The position numbers were made by a program, and so were the translations under genes. The notes beneath the pieces are model-generated. The model was given only the letters and a program-made list of their open reading frames with translations. It did no database searches and was not told the DNA's origin. Below, piece by piece: positions 16,817-24,905 of a stretch of 64,000 bases of DNA; the first letter of the stretch is position 1, and every line of letters starts with the position of its first letter. This stretch comes from Proteobacteria bacterium SG_bin6 (GTDB lineage Bacteria > Pseudomonadota > Alphaproteobacteria > Sphingomonadales > Sphingomonadaceae): assembly GCA_002083435.1 (NCBI GenBank), contig LWDJ01000006.1, positions 38,233-102,232 on the forward strand. The letters run 5' to 3'.

Positions 16817-17457
16817 TGGCGGGCGATCACGCGGGGCACATGGATGCGATCTATCGCAGCCAGCGCCACATCTATGACCTGACGCGCAAATATTATCTGC
16901 TCGGGCGCGACCGGCTGATCGCCGAACTCGCGCCGCCGGCGGGGGGCACGGTGCTGGAGATTGGCTGCGGCACCGGGCGCAACCTGATCGCCGCCGCGCG
17001 CCGCTTCCCCCAGGCGCGCTATTTCGGGATCGATATTTCCGAAGCGATGCTCGAGACCGCGCGGGCGAGCGTCACCAAGGCGGGCCTCGCCGATCGGATC
17101 ACCCTGGCGCAGGGCGACGCGACCGCTTTCGACGCGCCGGCGCTGTTCGGTGTCGAGCGCTTCGACCGGATTTTCCAGAGCTATACGCTTTCGATGATCC
17201 CCGATTGGACGGGCGCCCTGCGCGAGGGCGCGGGGAAGCTCGCGCCCGGCGGGCGGCTCGACGTGGTCGATTTCGGCCAGCAAGAGCGGCTGCCGGGGGC
17301 CTTCAAGGCGCTGCTCTTCGCCTGGCTCGGCCAGTTCGACGTGACGCCCCGCGCGGCGTTGCCCAAGGTGCTCGATGACGTCGCGGCGGGCGCCGGGCTG
17401 ACGGCCCGCTTCACCCCGCTCTACCGCGGCTATGCCTGGGCCGGGCGGCTGAGCTGA
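16816..17457 (+). CDS. btaB: diacylglyceryl-homoserine N-methyltransferase
   Basis: SAM-dependent methyltransferase of 213 residues that should methylate the homoserine head group three times to give diacylglyceryl-trimethylhomoserine, a phosphorus-free membrane lipid. Motif I is VLEIGCGTGRN (about residues 46-56), followed by YFGIDISEAML and the post-motif VERFDRIFQSYTLSMIPDW. Identity as BtaB rests on the family-like start (YRSQRHIYDLTRKYYLLGRD) and on its one-base overlap with btaA. Nothing else in the window methylates lipids, so the two genes probably form the whole pathway. Confidence 0.92.
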   Translation: MAGDHAGHMDAIYRSQRHIYDLTRKYYLLGRDRLIAELAPPAGGTVLEIGCGTGRNLIAAARRFPQARYFGIDISEAMLETARASVTKAGLADRITLAQGDATAFDAPALFGVERFDRIFQSYTLSMIPDWTGALREGAGKLAPGGRLDVVDFGQQERLPGAFKALLFAWLGQFDVTPRAALPKVLDDVAAGAGLTARFTPLYRGYAWAGRLS

Positions 17458-17495
17458 GCTTGGTGGTGATGGGCGGGAATGCTATCTATGGCGCC

Positions 17496-18053
17496 ATGAA
17501 CAAGCCTTCCACCCTATCCGCTCCCGAGCGGGACACCGAGGGCTTCACCGCCGCCGAGTTCGCGATGATGGTCGGCTGCGGGGCGTTCGCGGATATGCGG
17601 GTCGAGTTGGTTCGGGGAAAGATCGTCAGGATGTCGCCGGCTTACGTCGCTCATAGCAGGCGCGTCGCATTGGTAACCGGCGCGCTTTATGCAGCGCTGG
17701 GTAAGGATGCGCTGCTGCTGGTTGATCCGATGGTCGCGCTCGACGACACGTCCGTTTTGGCGCCCGATATTGTCCTGGCAGTGCCCGGCCCGCTGCCCGA
17801 GGGCCAGCTGCCTGCCAGGGCGGTATCCCTGGCCATCGAAGTCGCCGACACCACCCTAAGCCGCGACTTGGGCTGGAAGGCACAGGATTATGCGCGTGCC
17901 GGCATCGGACAATATTGGGTGATGGACGTAACGGCGGAGGTGACTCACGTTTTTACCGAACCGAATCTTGAGGGTTATGGGAAAAGGGTGGTCATCCGCT
18001 TCACCGAACCCCTCCCCGTTCCCAGCTACGACGCCAGCATCACCCTCGCATGA
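17496..18053 (+). CDS. Uma2-family (DUF820) endonuclease-fold protein
   Basis: Protein of about 185 residues with the PD-(D/E)XK-like Uma2 fold. Recognisable parts are RVELVRGKIVRMSPAYVAHSRR, LLVDPMVALDDTSVLAPDIVLAV and LAIEVADTTLSRDLGWKAQDYARAGIGQYWVMD, which carry the usual acidic residues and the Lys of the nuclease core. The biological role of the family is unknown. The ATG at 17496 is chosen over the open frame from 17460; neither has a strong ribosome site. It overlaps the next gene by four bases. Codon use is slightly less GC-rich than in btaAB. Confidence 0.85.
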   Translation: MNKPSTLSAPERDTEGFTAAEFAMMVGCGAFADMRVELVRGKIVRMSPAYVAHSRRVALVTGALYAALGKDALLLVDPMVALDDTSVLAPDIVLAVPGPLPEGQLPARAVSLAIEVADTTLSRDLGWKAQDYARAGIGQYWVMDVTAEVTHVFTEPNLEGYGKRVVIRFTEPLPVPSYDASITLA

Positions 18054-18493
18054 GCCCGCCTCCTTTGCCCCGTTGGCTCGGCCTTGCCGGGCTGTTGCCG
18101 CAACTCGCGGCACTCGCGATCGTGCTGAGCGGGGATCGCGCGCATCACTTCCAGGCGCTGACGCTCGCATACGCCTATGCGGCGCTGATCCTGTCGTTCC
18201 TCGGCGGGCTGTGGAGGGGCCTCGCCGCCCGCGCCGAGGCGCCGCCCGCCTGGCTATGGGTGGCGGCGGTGGTTCCCTCGCTCGTCGCGCTGGCGAGCGC
18301 GGTCCCCTGGTCCGAAGGGCGCCCCTGGCCCGGCCCATCGCTCGTCGTGCTGGGGGTGGCGCTCATCGCCGCGCTCGGTGTCGATTGGCGCCTCGCCCGC
18401 GCGCGGCTGGCGCCTGAATGGTGGCTCGCGCTGCGCGTGCCTTTATCGCTCGGTTTGGGGCTCGCGACGCTCGCGATCGCCGCCTTCGGCTGA
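18050..18493 (+). CDS. DUF3429 membrane protein
   Basis: A 147-residue integral membrane protein with about five hydrophobic helices. It starts PRWLGLAGLLPQLAALAIV and has YAYAALILSFLGGLWRGLA, the most recognisable stretch of the DUF3429 family. The function of the family is unknown. The ATG overlaps the stop of the Uma2 gene (ATGA), so both are probably on one transcript that may begin at btaA. It is not an obvious part of betaine-lipid synthesis. Confidence 0.8.
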   Translation: MSPPPLPRWLGLAGLLPQLAALAIVLSGDRAHHFQALTLAYAYAALILSFLGGLWRGLAARAEAPPAWLWVAAVVPSLVALASAVPWSEGRPWPGPSLVVLGVALIAALGVDWRLARARLAPEWWLALRVPLSLGLGLATLAIAAFG

Positions 18494-18555
18494 TTGCCTC
18501 TTCACAACTCCCCGCTTTTTCATAGAGTTGGTGGAGAACGGGCGGAGAAGCGACG

Positions 18556-20088
18556 ATGCGTTGGTGGGCGTTGGCGGTGGTGCTGCTCGGGCTCACGTCG
18601 CCCGCCCGGGCGGAGTGGTTCGAGGCGAGCAACGCCCATTTCGTGATCTATGGCGATCTGCCGCGCGCCAAGATGCAGCAGTTCGCCGATCGGCTCGAAC
18701 GCTTCGATGCGGCGCTGCGCCAAGGGCTGAACCTGCCCGCAACCCCCGGCACCCCGGGCGACCGGGTGACGATCTATGTCGTGCGCGATCAGGACGCGGT
18801 GGTGAAGCTCCACGGCAAGGGCGCCGGCTCGGTCGCGGGCTTCTACATCCCCCGCGTCGAGGGGCCGATCGCGATCACCCCGCGCGAGACCGATGGCGAC
18901 GATCAATTCTTCAACGCCCAGCTGGTGCTGTTCCACGAATATACCCACCACGCGATCCTCAGCAGCAGCAGCGGCTATTATCCCGGCTGGGCGGGGGAAG
19001 GCCTCGCCGAATTCTTTTCGGTGGCGCGCTTCCAGCCCAATGGCGATGTGGTGATGGGGGCGGCCAACAATGCGCGCGCCTATTCGATCCTGACCGATCT
19101 GCCGATGAGCGTCACCGATCTGATCGCGACCGACACCCGCAAGCTCGACGCCGAGGCGAATGATCAGAAATACGCCCGGGGCTGGCTGTTGATCCATTAT
19201 CTGCTGCTCGGCGGCAAGCGGCCGGGCCAGTTCGACAAGTTCATGGCGCAGGTGAACAAGGGCGTGCCGGCGATGGACGCGGCCAAGGCGGTGTTCGGCG
19301 ATCTGCGCCAGCTCAACCGCGAGCTCGATCGCTACCGCGAAGGCAAGCTCCGCGCGGTGGTGATCGCCAGCGACAAGCTGAAGCCGCTGCCCGTTTCGCT
19401 GCGCGCGCTCGATCCGGGCGAGGCGGCGATGATGCCGCTGCGCATCCGCTCGACCGCAGGCGTGAATGACGAGCAGGCCAAGGCGCTGATCGCCCCGGCG
19501 CGCGCGATCGCGGCGCGCTATCCCGAGCATCGCTGGGTGCAGCGCGTGCTCGCCGAAATGGAGTTCGACGCCGGCAACCTGGCCGAAGCGGACGCCGCGT
19601 GCGACCGGGTGCTCGCCGCCGAGCCCAGCAATGTCGATGCGCTCGTCTATAAGGGCTCGATCGAGGCGCGCCGGGCGCGGGCCGCCAAGGATGAGACGGC
19701 GCGCGATCATTGGAAGGCGGCGCGGCGCTGGTTCGTGAAGGCCAACCGCGCCGATCCCAATTACGCCTATCCGTTCGTGCTGTTCTATTCGACCTTTGCG
19801 CCGCTCGGCGAAACACCGAACGCCAGTGCGGTCAAGGGGTTGGAGGAAGCGGTCGCGCTGGTACCGCAGGCCGACGGGCCACGGGTGATGCTGGCTTACG
19901 AGAAGCTGCGCGCGGGCGACCTCGCCGCCGCGCGCGCCGCGCTCGCCCCGGTCGCCGCGAACCCGCATGGTGGGGCGGACAACCCGGCATCGAAGCTGAT
20001 CGCGCTGATCGATTCTGGCGCCGATGTCGATGCGGTGCGCAAGGCCGCCGCCGCGGCGGGCACGCCCCAGGGCGACACGGGCTCGTAA
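18556..20088 (+). CDS. exported TPR protein with DUF1570-like HExxH peptidase domain
   Basis: A 510-residue protein with a signal peptide (residues 1-19, ending ARA). The N-terminal half looks like a gluzincin metallopeptidase: His127-Glu128-Tyr-Thr-His131, followed 17 residues later by GEGLAEFF, whose Glu148 or Glu152 could be the third zinc ligand. This matches the peptidase-MA-like layout. The C-terminal half (about residues 310-490) is made of helical repeats resembling tetratricopeptides, with LAEMEFDAGNLAEADAACDRVLAAEPSNVDAL. It should act in the periplasm; no substrate is suggested by its neighbours. It converges with hemA. Confidence 0.82.
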   Translation: MRWWALAVVLLGLTSPARAEWFEASNAHFVIYGDLPRAKMQQFADRLERFDAALRQGLNLPATPGTPGDRVTIYVVRDQDAVVKLHGKGAGSVAGFYIPRVEGPIAITPRETDGDDQFFNAQLVLFHEYTHHAILSSSSGYYPGWAGEGLAEFFSVARFQPNGDVVMGAANNARAYSILTDLPMSVTDLIATDTRKLDAEANDQKYARGWLLIHYLLLGGKRPGQFDKFMAQVNKGVPAMDAAKAVFGDLRQLNRELDRYREGKLRAVVIASDKLKPLPVSLRALDPGEAAMMPLRIRSTAGVNDEQAKALIAPARAIAARYPEHRWVQRVLAEMEFDAGNLAEADAACDRVLAAEPSNVDALVYKGSIEARRARAAKDETARDHWKAARRWFVKANRADPNYAYPFVLFYSTFAPLGETPNASAVKGLEEAVALVPQADGPRVMLAYEKLRAGDLAAARAALAPVAANPHGGADNPASKLIALIDSGADVDAVRKAAAAAGTPQGDTGS

Positions 20089-20102
20089 GCGGTGGGAAGC
20101 GC

Positions 20103-21338
20103 CTAAGCCGCGAGCTTCAGCGAGAGCCGGTCCCAAATCTCGACTAGCGCCCGTGTCAGCTCGCGCATCATCGCCTCGTCATGCGCCGGGCCGGGGGTGA
20201 AGCGCAGCCGTTCGGTGCCGCGCGGCACGGTCGGGAAATTGATCGGCTGGACGTACACGCCATATTCCGCGAGCAGCACGTCGCTGATCCGCTTCGCCTT
20301 CACCGGATCGCCGACCATCAGCGGCACGATATGCGTGGTCGAGTCCATCACCGGCAGCCCGGCCTCGCGGAACAGCCGCTTGAGCATCGCCGCCGCCGCC
20401 TGCTGCCCCTCGCGCTCTTCGCTCGACGCCTTCAAATGGCGCACGCTCGCGAGCGCCCCGGCGACCAGCACCGGCGAGAGCGAGGTGGTGAAGATGAAGC
20501 CCGGCGCGTAAGAGCGGATCACGTCGACGATCACCCGATCGGCGGCGATATAGCCGCCCATCACCCCGAACGCCTTGCCCAGCGTCCCCTCGATGATCGT
20601 CAGCCGGTTGGCGACCGCGTCGCGGTCCGAAATGCCGCCGCCGCGCACGCCGTACATGCCGACGGCATGGACTTCGTCGAGATAGGTCAACGCGTTGAAG
20701 CGATCGGCGAGGTCGCAAATCTCGGCGATCGGCGCGACATCGCCCTCCATCGAATAGACGCTTTCGAACGCGATCAGCTTGGGCGCGGCCGGATCGGCCT
20801 CGGCGAGCAGTGCCTCGAGATGCGCGAGATCGTTATGGCGGAAGATGCGCTTCTCGCAGCCCGAATTGCGGATGCCCGCGATCATCGAGGCGTGGTTCAA
20901 CTCGTCGGAAAAGATGATCAGACCGGGCAGGATCTTGCCCAGCGTGCCCAGCGTCGCCTCGTTCGAGACATAGCCGCTGGTGAACAGCAGCGCGGCTTCC
21001 TTGCCGTGGAGATCGGCGAGTTCGGCCTCCAGATCGATGTGATAATGGGTGTTGCCGCCGATGTTGCGGGTGCCGCCCGAGCCCGCGCCGACATCGTGCA
21101 GCGCCTCCTCCATCGCCGCGATCACCTTGGGATGCTGACCCATCGCCAGATAATCGTTCGAGCACCACACCGTGATCGGCTTCGGCCCGTTATGCCCGGC
21201 GAAGCAGCGCGCATTGGGGAAGGCGCCCTTGTTGCGCAGGATGTCGATGAAGACGCGGTAACGGCCTTCGGCATGGAGGCGATCGATCGCCTGGGCGAAG
21301 GCACGGCCATAATCGGGGCCGGGGGCGCTGGAGTCCAT
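20103..21338 (-). CDS. hemA: 5-aminolevulinate synthase
   Basis: PLP enzyme that condenses glycine with succinyl-CoA to make 5-aminolevulinate, the first step of heme synthesis by the Shemin route typical of Alphaproteobacteria. The 411 residues match the family. Marks are WCSNDYLAMGQHP, GSGGTRNIGGNTHYH, YLDEVHAVGMYG, the PLP lysine Lys255 in EGTLGKAFGVMGGY, and TSLSP. The frame opens at an ATG at 21338. It is a single gene facing the TPR protein gene. Confidence 0.97.
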   Translation of the reverse strand: MDSSAPGPDYGRAFAQAIDRLHAEGRYRVFIDILRNKGAFPNARCFAGHNGPKPITVWCSNDYLAMGQHPKVIAAMEEALHDVGAGSGGTRNIGGNTHYHIDLEAELADLHGKEAALLFTSGYVSNEATLGTLGKILPGLIIFSDELNHASMIAGIRNSGCEKRIFRHNDLAHLEALLAEADPAAPKLIAFESVYSMEGDVAPIAEICDLADRFNALTYLDEVHAVGMYGVRGGGISDRDAVANRLTIIEGTLGKAFGVMGGYIAADRVIVDVIRSYAPGFIFTTSLSPVLVAGALASVRHLKASSEEREGQQAAAAMLKRLFREAGLPVMDSTTHIVPLMVGDPVKAKRISDVLLAEYGVYVQPINFPTVPRGTERLRFTPGPAHDEAMMRELTRALVEIWDRLSLKLAA

Positions 21339-21440
21339 AGTGCCCCATAGCGCCGCTTCGGCCTGTGGAAAAGCCGGCGGCGCCCCAATGTGCGCTGCCG
21401 GCGGGTGCGGGAAGGGCGCATCGCCCTTCCCGCCGCTCGA

Positions 21441-21941
21441 TCAGAAGAAGAAGCCGCGATAGACGTCGACCACCACCCCGCGCCGCGTGTCGATCAGCAG
21501 CACATCGTCATAATGGCGGACCCAGCGCTGCCAGGGGCGCGCGGGCGGCAGGTGATAGCGCCACGGATCGGCGATGTAGTAGCGGCCGCCCCAATAACCG
21601 GGCGCGATCCGCACGCCCGGGCGGAACGCCTGGTAGCGGAAGGGCGCATCCCAGCGGCCGCGCGCATAAACGTCGCGGTGGTCGCGGCGCCAGTCGCGTC
21701 AATCGTCGCGGCCCCAGGCGCGGTCGCGATAATCCTCGCGCAGTTCCTGGCGGGCCTGCCGCACGTCGCGACGTTCTTCCTGGATGCGATAGGGGTTGCC
21801 CGAGCGATAGGCGCGGTCGAGCTCGCGCTGTTCCTGGCGCAGATCGCGCTGGTCGCGGCGGATTTCGCCCCACGACTGGGCGCTCGCCGCCGCCGGCGCC
21901 AGCGTCGCGGCGATCAGCCCCAGGGTCATCAGTTTGCGCAT
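21441..21941 (-). pseudogene. RcnB-family periplasmic protein, broken by an in-frame TGA
   Basis: Reading from the ATG at 21941 gives a signal peptide (MRKLMTLGLIAATLAPAAASA) and an Arg/Asp/Glu-rich linker (RRDQRDLRQEQRELDRAY). A TGA at 21699-21701 then stops it at 80 residues. In the same frame the text continues without another stop as RDWRRDHRDVYARGRW, RPGVRIAPGYWGG, WQRWVRHYDDVLLIDTRRGVVVDVY and ends at 21441. This second part is the hallmark C-terminal domain of RcnB-like proteins. One C-to-T change (CGA Arg to TGA) explains the break, and the intact protein would have 166 residues. It could be a true loss, a strain variant or a base-call error. Confidence 0.85.
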
Positions 21942-22068
21942 GACGTTTCTCCCTTCAACTCCGGCGGACGGGAGCCGCCGACAGCCTTGGGGTTAGCCAA
22001 GCCGCGCTGAACGGGTGGCGAACCGCGCGGTCAGCTGAGCGTCAGGGTTGTCGCCAAGTGTAACGAGC

Positions 22069-22560
22069 CTACGGCCCGTTGCGGCCACCGCCCTGCTGCG
22101 GCCCACCGCCGATCGGCGCGCCGACCGCGCCGATATTGCCGAACAGGTCCTTGAAGAAGCTGCGCTGGCGGCCAAGCGTCGGGGTGATCTTGCGGAACGG
22201 CGTGATCTTCGCGACCTGCTCGAGCCCGGTACGTTCGATGCCGCGCACCACGCCTTTGTCGTCGAAGCGGATGCGCAGCACCGTCTCCCCCACCGGCCGG
22301 GGACGGTTATAGGCGAAGTAGCGCGTATCGCGCGAGACGTAATACCATTCGCCCTGGCCGAACTGGCTGGTGAAGGTCGGCTGGCCGAGCACGCGCGCCA
22401 CCGAACTGCGGTTGTCCACCCCGGTCTGCACCGAGTTCACCAAATCGGGGTCGAGCACATAGCCCTGATGCCCGCGCAGCCGGGTGCAGCCCCCCATCGC
22501 CAGCGCGGCGCCCGCGAGCAGCACCACCAGCCGCGCCCGCGGCCCCGAAATCACGCGCAT
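22069..22560 (-). CDS. bamE: outer membrane assembly lipoprotein BamE
   Basis: Lipoprotein of the BAM complex that folds outer membrane beta-barrels (SmpA/OmlA family). The 163-residue form starts at the ATG at 22560, preceded by AAGGAAG. It has a lipobox ending at Cys25 (AMGGC), then the BamE core GYVLDPDLVNSVQTGVDNRSSVARVLGQPT, TSQFGQGEWYYVSRDTR and VVRGIE, and a Gly/Pro/Gln-rich tail. The frame is open up to 23160, but that part is antisense to the next gene and is rejected. It is divergent from the cytochrome chaperone gene, a common neighbour in this group. Confidence 0.94.
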   Translation of the reverse strand: MRVISGPRARLVVLLAGAALAMGGCTRLRGHQGYVLDPDLVNSVQTGVDNRSSVARVLGQPTFTSQFGQGEWYYVSRDTRYFAYNRPRPVGETVLRIRFDDKGVVRGIERTGLEQVAKITPFRKITPTLGRQRSFFKDLFGNIGAVGAPIGGGPQQGGGRNGP

Positions 22561-22644
22561 TCGAACTTCCTTTCGCGCGCGCCGATTGCAACCGGCCCGC
22601 CCAGGCTCAATATGCGGCCTTGGATGGAGGGGCAAGGGAGCGCG

Positions 22645-23157
22645 ATGAAGGCTTTTCTGGCACGATTTCTGGGCACCGCACCGGCAGCTCTGCCGGCCGA
22701 TGGACTCTATGCGGCGGTGGTCGCCGAGGGGCGCCAGCCGCATTGGTATGCCCAGGGCGGCGTTGCCGATAGCGTGACCGGCCGCTTCAACATGATCGCG
22801 ACGGTGCTGAGCTTCGTGCTGCTGCGGCTGGAGCGCGAATCGGCGGCGATGCAGCTGGGGGTGCAGCTCACCGAACGCTTCATCGACGACATGGAGGGCC
22901 AGCTCCGCCAGGACGGGGTGGGCGACACCGGGGTCGCGGCGAAGATGGGCAAGCTCGTCAGCCTGCTCGGCGGCCGGCTGGGGGCGTTCCGCGACAGCTT
23001 CGGCACGACCGAGTTCGAGGGCGCGCTGGTGCGCAACCTGTACGGCGGCGCGCATCCAGCGCGGCCGGCGCTCGCGCATAGCGTGGCGAAGCTGGAGGCG
23101 CTCGCCACGCGCCTCGCCGCCGCCCCGCTCGAGGCGATCGAGGCAGGCCGGTGGTAG
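22645..23157 (+). CDS. ubiquinol-cytochrome c chaperone (Cbp3-like)
   Basis: A 170-residue member of the ubiquinol-cytochrome c chaperone family, related to mitochondrial Cbp3/UQCC1, which helps cytochrome b mature in the bc1 complex. Marks are LPADGLYAAVVAEGRQPHWYAQGGVADSVTGRFNMI and LTERFIDDMEGQLRQDGVGDTGVAAKMGKLV. The ATG at 22645 follows AAGGGAG; the in-frame ATG at 22624 is possible. It overlaps the DUF177 gene by seven bases. The bc1 genes themselves are not in the window. Confidence 0.92.
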   Translation: MKAFLARFLGTAPAALPADGLYAAVVAEGRQPHWYAQGGVADSVTGRFNMIATVLSFVLLRLERESAAMQLGVQLTERFIDDMEGQLRQDGVGDTGVAAKMGKLVSLLGGRLGAFRDSFGTTEFEGALVRNLYGGAHPARPALAHSVAKLEALATRLAAAPLEAIEAGRW

Positions 23158-23684
23158 CACCCGAATTCTCGCGCCCCGAACGGATCGACACGATCGGGGA
23201 GCGCGCGCGGCGCGTGACGATCGAAGCGACGCCGGATGAGCGCGCCGCGCTCGCCCAGCGCTTCGGCCTCGCCGCGCTCGGCGCGCTGAGCGCCGATTTC
23301 GAGGTGCGACGCGAGGCGGCGGGGATCACCGCCACAGGCCAGGTGCGCGGCGCGGTGACGCAGCATTGCGTCGTCACCGGCGATCCCGTGCCCGCCGTGA
23401 TCGACGAGATGGTCGCGCTGCGATTCGTGCCCGAGGACCAGCTCGGCGCGGGCGAGGAGATCGAGATCGAAGGCGACGCTCTCGACACGATCGGCTATGC
23501 GGGCGGTGCGATCGATCTGGGCGAGGCGGCGGCGGAAACGCTCGCGCTCGCGCTCGATCCCTTCCCGCGCAGCCCCGCCGCCGCGCAGGCGCTGCGCGAT
23601 GCCGGGGTGCTGAGCGAGGAAGAGGCCGCCGAAGCGCGCAGCCCCTTCGCCGCGCTCAAAGGGCTGGGCACGGTACGCCGGTGA
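23151..23684 (+). CDS. DUF177/YceD family protein
   Basis: A 177-residue protein of the YceD family, whose members in many bacteria are linked with 23S rRNA accumulation and usually precede rpmF. Here the neighbour upstream is the cytochrome bc1 chaperone, an order seen in Alphaproteobacteria. The most telling parts are VRGAVTQHCVVTGDPVPAVIDEMVALRFVP and DLGEAAAETLALALDPFPRSP. The start is a GTG at 23151 after AGGCAGG. No rpmF follows; a carotenoid gene comes next after 48 bases. Confidence 0.88.
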   Translation: MVAPEFSRPERIDTIGERARRVTIEATPDERAALAQRFGLAALGALSADFEVRREAAGITATGQVRGAVTQHCVVTGDPVPAVIDEMVALRFVPEDQLGAGEEIEIEGDALDTIGYAGGAIDLGEAAAETLALALDPFPRSPAAAQALRDAGVLSEEEAAEARSPFAALKGLGTVRR

Positions 23685-23732
23685 ACCGATTGGCGGCTTG
23701 CCAGCGCGCAAGGATCGGCTAGGCGAGGGGTT

Positions 23733-24905
23733 ATGGCGAGCACCATCCGATGCGATCTGGCGATTGTCGGCGGCGGGCTCGCCGGTGGGCTGATCGCGCT
23801 CGCGCTGAAGAAGAAGCGCCCCGATCTCGATGTGCGGCTGATCGAAGCCGGCCCCAATATCGGCGGCAATCACCTCTGGTCGTTCTTCGCGAGCGACATC
23901 GCCGATGCCGATCGCTGGATCGTCGCCCCGCTCGTCTGCCACGGCTGGAACGCGTACGACATCAAGTTCCCGGCCTATAATCGCAGCTTCGACACCGCTT
24001 ACTATTCGATCGAAAGCACCCGGCTCGACGCGCTGGTGCGCGCGGCGCTGCCGCCCCAGGCGCTGCTGCTGGGCGAGCGCGTGCTCGGCGTCTCCCCCCG
24101 CGCGGTGGTGCTGGGGAGCGGCGACCGGATCGAGGCGGCGGGCGTGATCGACGCGCGTGGCGCGGCGGACCTGTCGCAGCTCGAACTCGGCTGGCAGAAA
24201 TTCGTCGGGCGCGATTATCAGCTTGCCGAACCGCACGGGGTCGAGCGCCCGATCGTGATGGACGCGACCGTGCCGCAGATCGACGGCTATCGCTTCGTCT
24301 ATGTCCTGCCCTTCTCGCAGACGCGGCTGTTCATCGAGGATACTTATTACAGCGACACGCCGGACCTCTACCGTCCCGCGCCTGGCGGCAACGCCGATCC
24401 AATCGTCGAGCGGATCGAGGCGTATCGCGCCGCCGGCGGCTGGACGGCCGGGCAGGTGGTGCGCGAGGAGCAGGGCGCGCTGCCGGTCGCGCTCGGCGGC
24501 GATTTCGAAGGCTATTGGAAAAGCGGCGGCGCCAGGCTGCCCAAGGCCGGAATGCGCGCCGGGCTGTTCCACCCGACCACCGGCTATTCGCTGCCCGACG
24601 CGGTGCGCACCGCGAGCCTGATCGCGCGCGCGAGCGACTTATCGGCGGACGGCCTCCACGATCTGCTCCACGGTTTCGCCAGCACCACCTGGGCCAAGCG
24701 CGGCTTCTACCGCCTGCTCGACCGGATGCTCTACCGCGCCGCCGAGCCGCAAGAGCGCTACCGCGTGCTCCAGCATTTCTATCGCCTCAACCCCGCCCTT
24801 GTCGGGCGTTTCTATGCAGGACAAACGACCATGTTCGACCAAGCGCGCATCCTGATGGGCAAACCGCCCGTCAAGCTCTCCGCCGCCGCGAAGGCGCTGC
24901 GATGA
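23733..24905 (+). CDS. crtY: lycopene beta-cyclase
   Basis: Flavin-dependent enzyme that closes the beta rings of lycopene to give beta-carotene at the membrane. The 390 residues match the bacterial CrtY type. The dinucleotide-binding start is DLAIVGGGLAGGLIALAL, followed by GGNHLWSFF, and YRFVYVLPFSQTRLFIEDTYYSD is diagnostic. The C-terminus has HPTTGYSLPDAVRTA and FYAGQTTMFDQARILMGKPP. The stop overlaps the crtI start by four bases, so the two are translated together. Rings made here would normally be further oxidised by CrtZ or CrtG to give sphingomonad nostoxanthin; those genes are not in the window. Confidence 0.96.
   Translation: MASTIRCDLAIVGGGLAGGLIALALKKKRPDLDVRLIEAGPNIGGNHLWSFFASDIADADRWIVAPLVCHGWNAYDIKFPAYNRSFDTAYYSIESTRLDALVRAALPPQALLLGERVLGVSPRAVVLGSGDRIEAAGVIDARGAADLSQLELGWQKFVGRDYQLAEPHGVERPIVMDATVPQIDGYRFVYVLPFSQTRLFIEDTYYSDTPDLYRPAPGGNADPIVERIEAYRAAGGWTAGQVVREEQGALPVALGGDFEGYWKSGGARLPKAGMRAGLFHPTTGYSLPDAVRTASLIARASDLSADGLHDLLHGFASTTWAKRGFYRLLDRMLYRAAEPQERYRVLQHFYRLNPALVGRFYAGQTTMFDQARILMGKPPVKLSAAAKALR

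Noticed and set aside
22561..23160. 200-codon upstream extension of bamE
   Set aside because: It is antisense to the cytochrome chaperone gene, and the lipoprotein signal peptide starts at 22560 after a good ribosome site.
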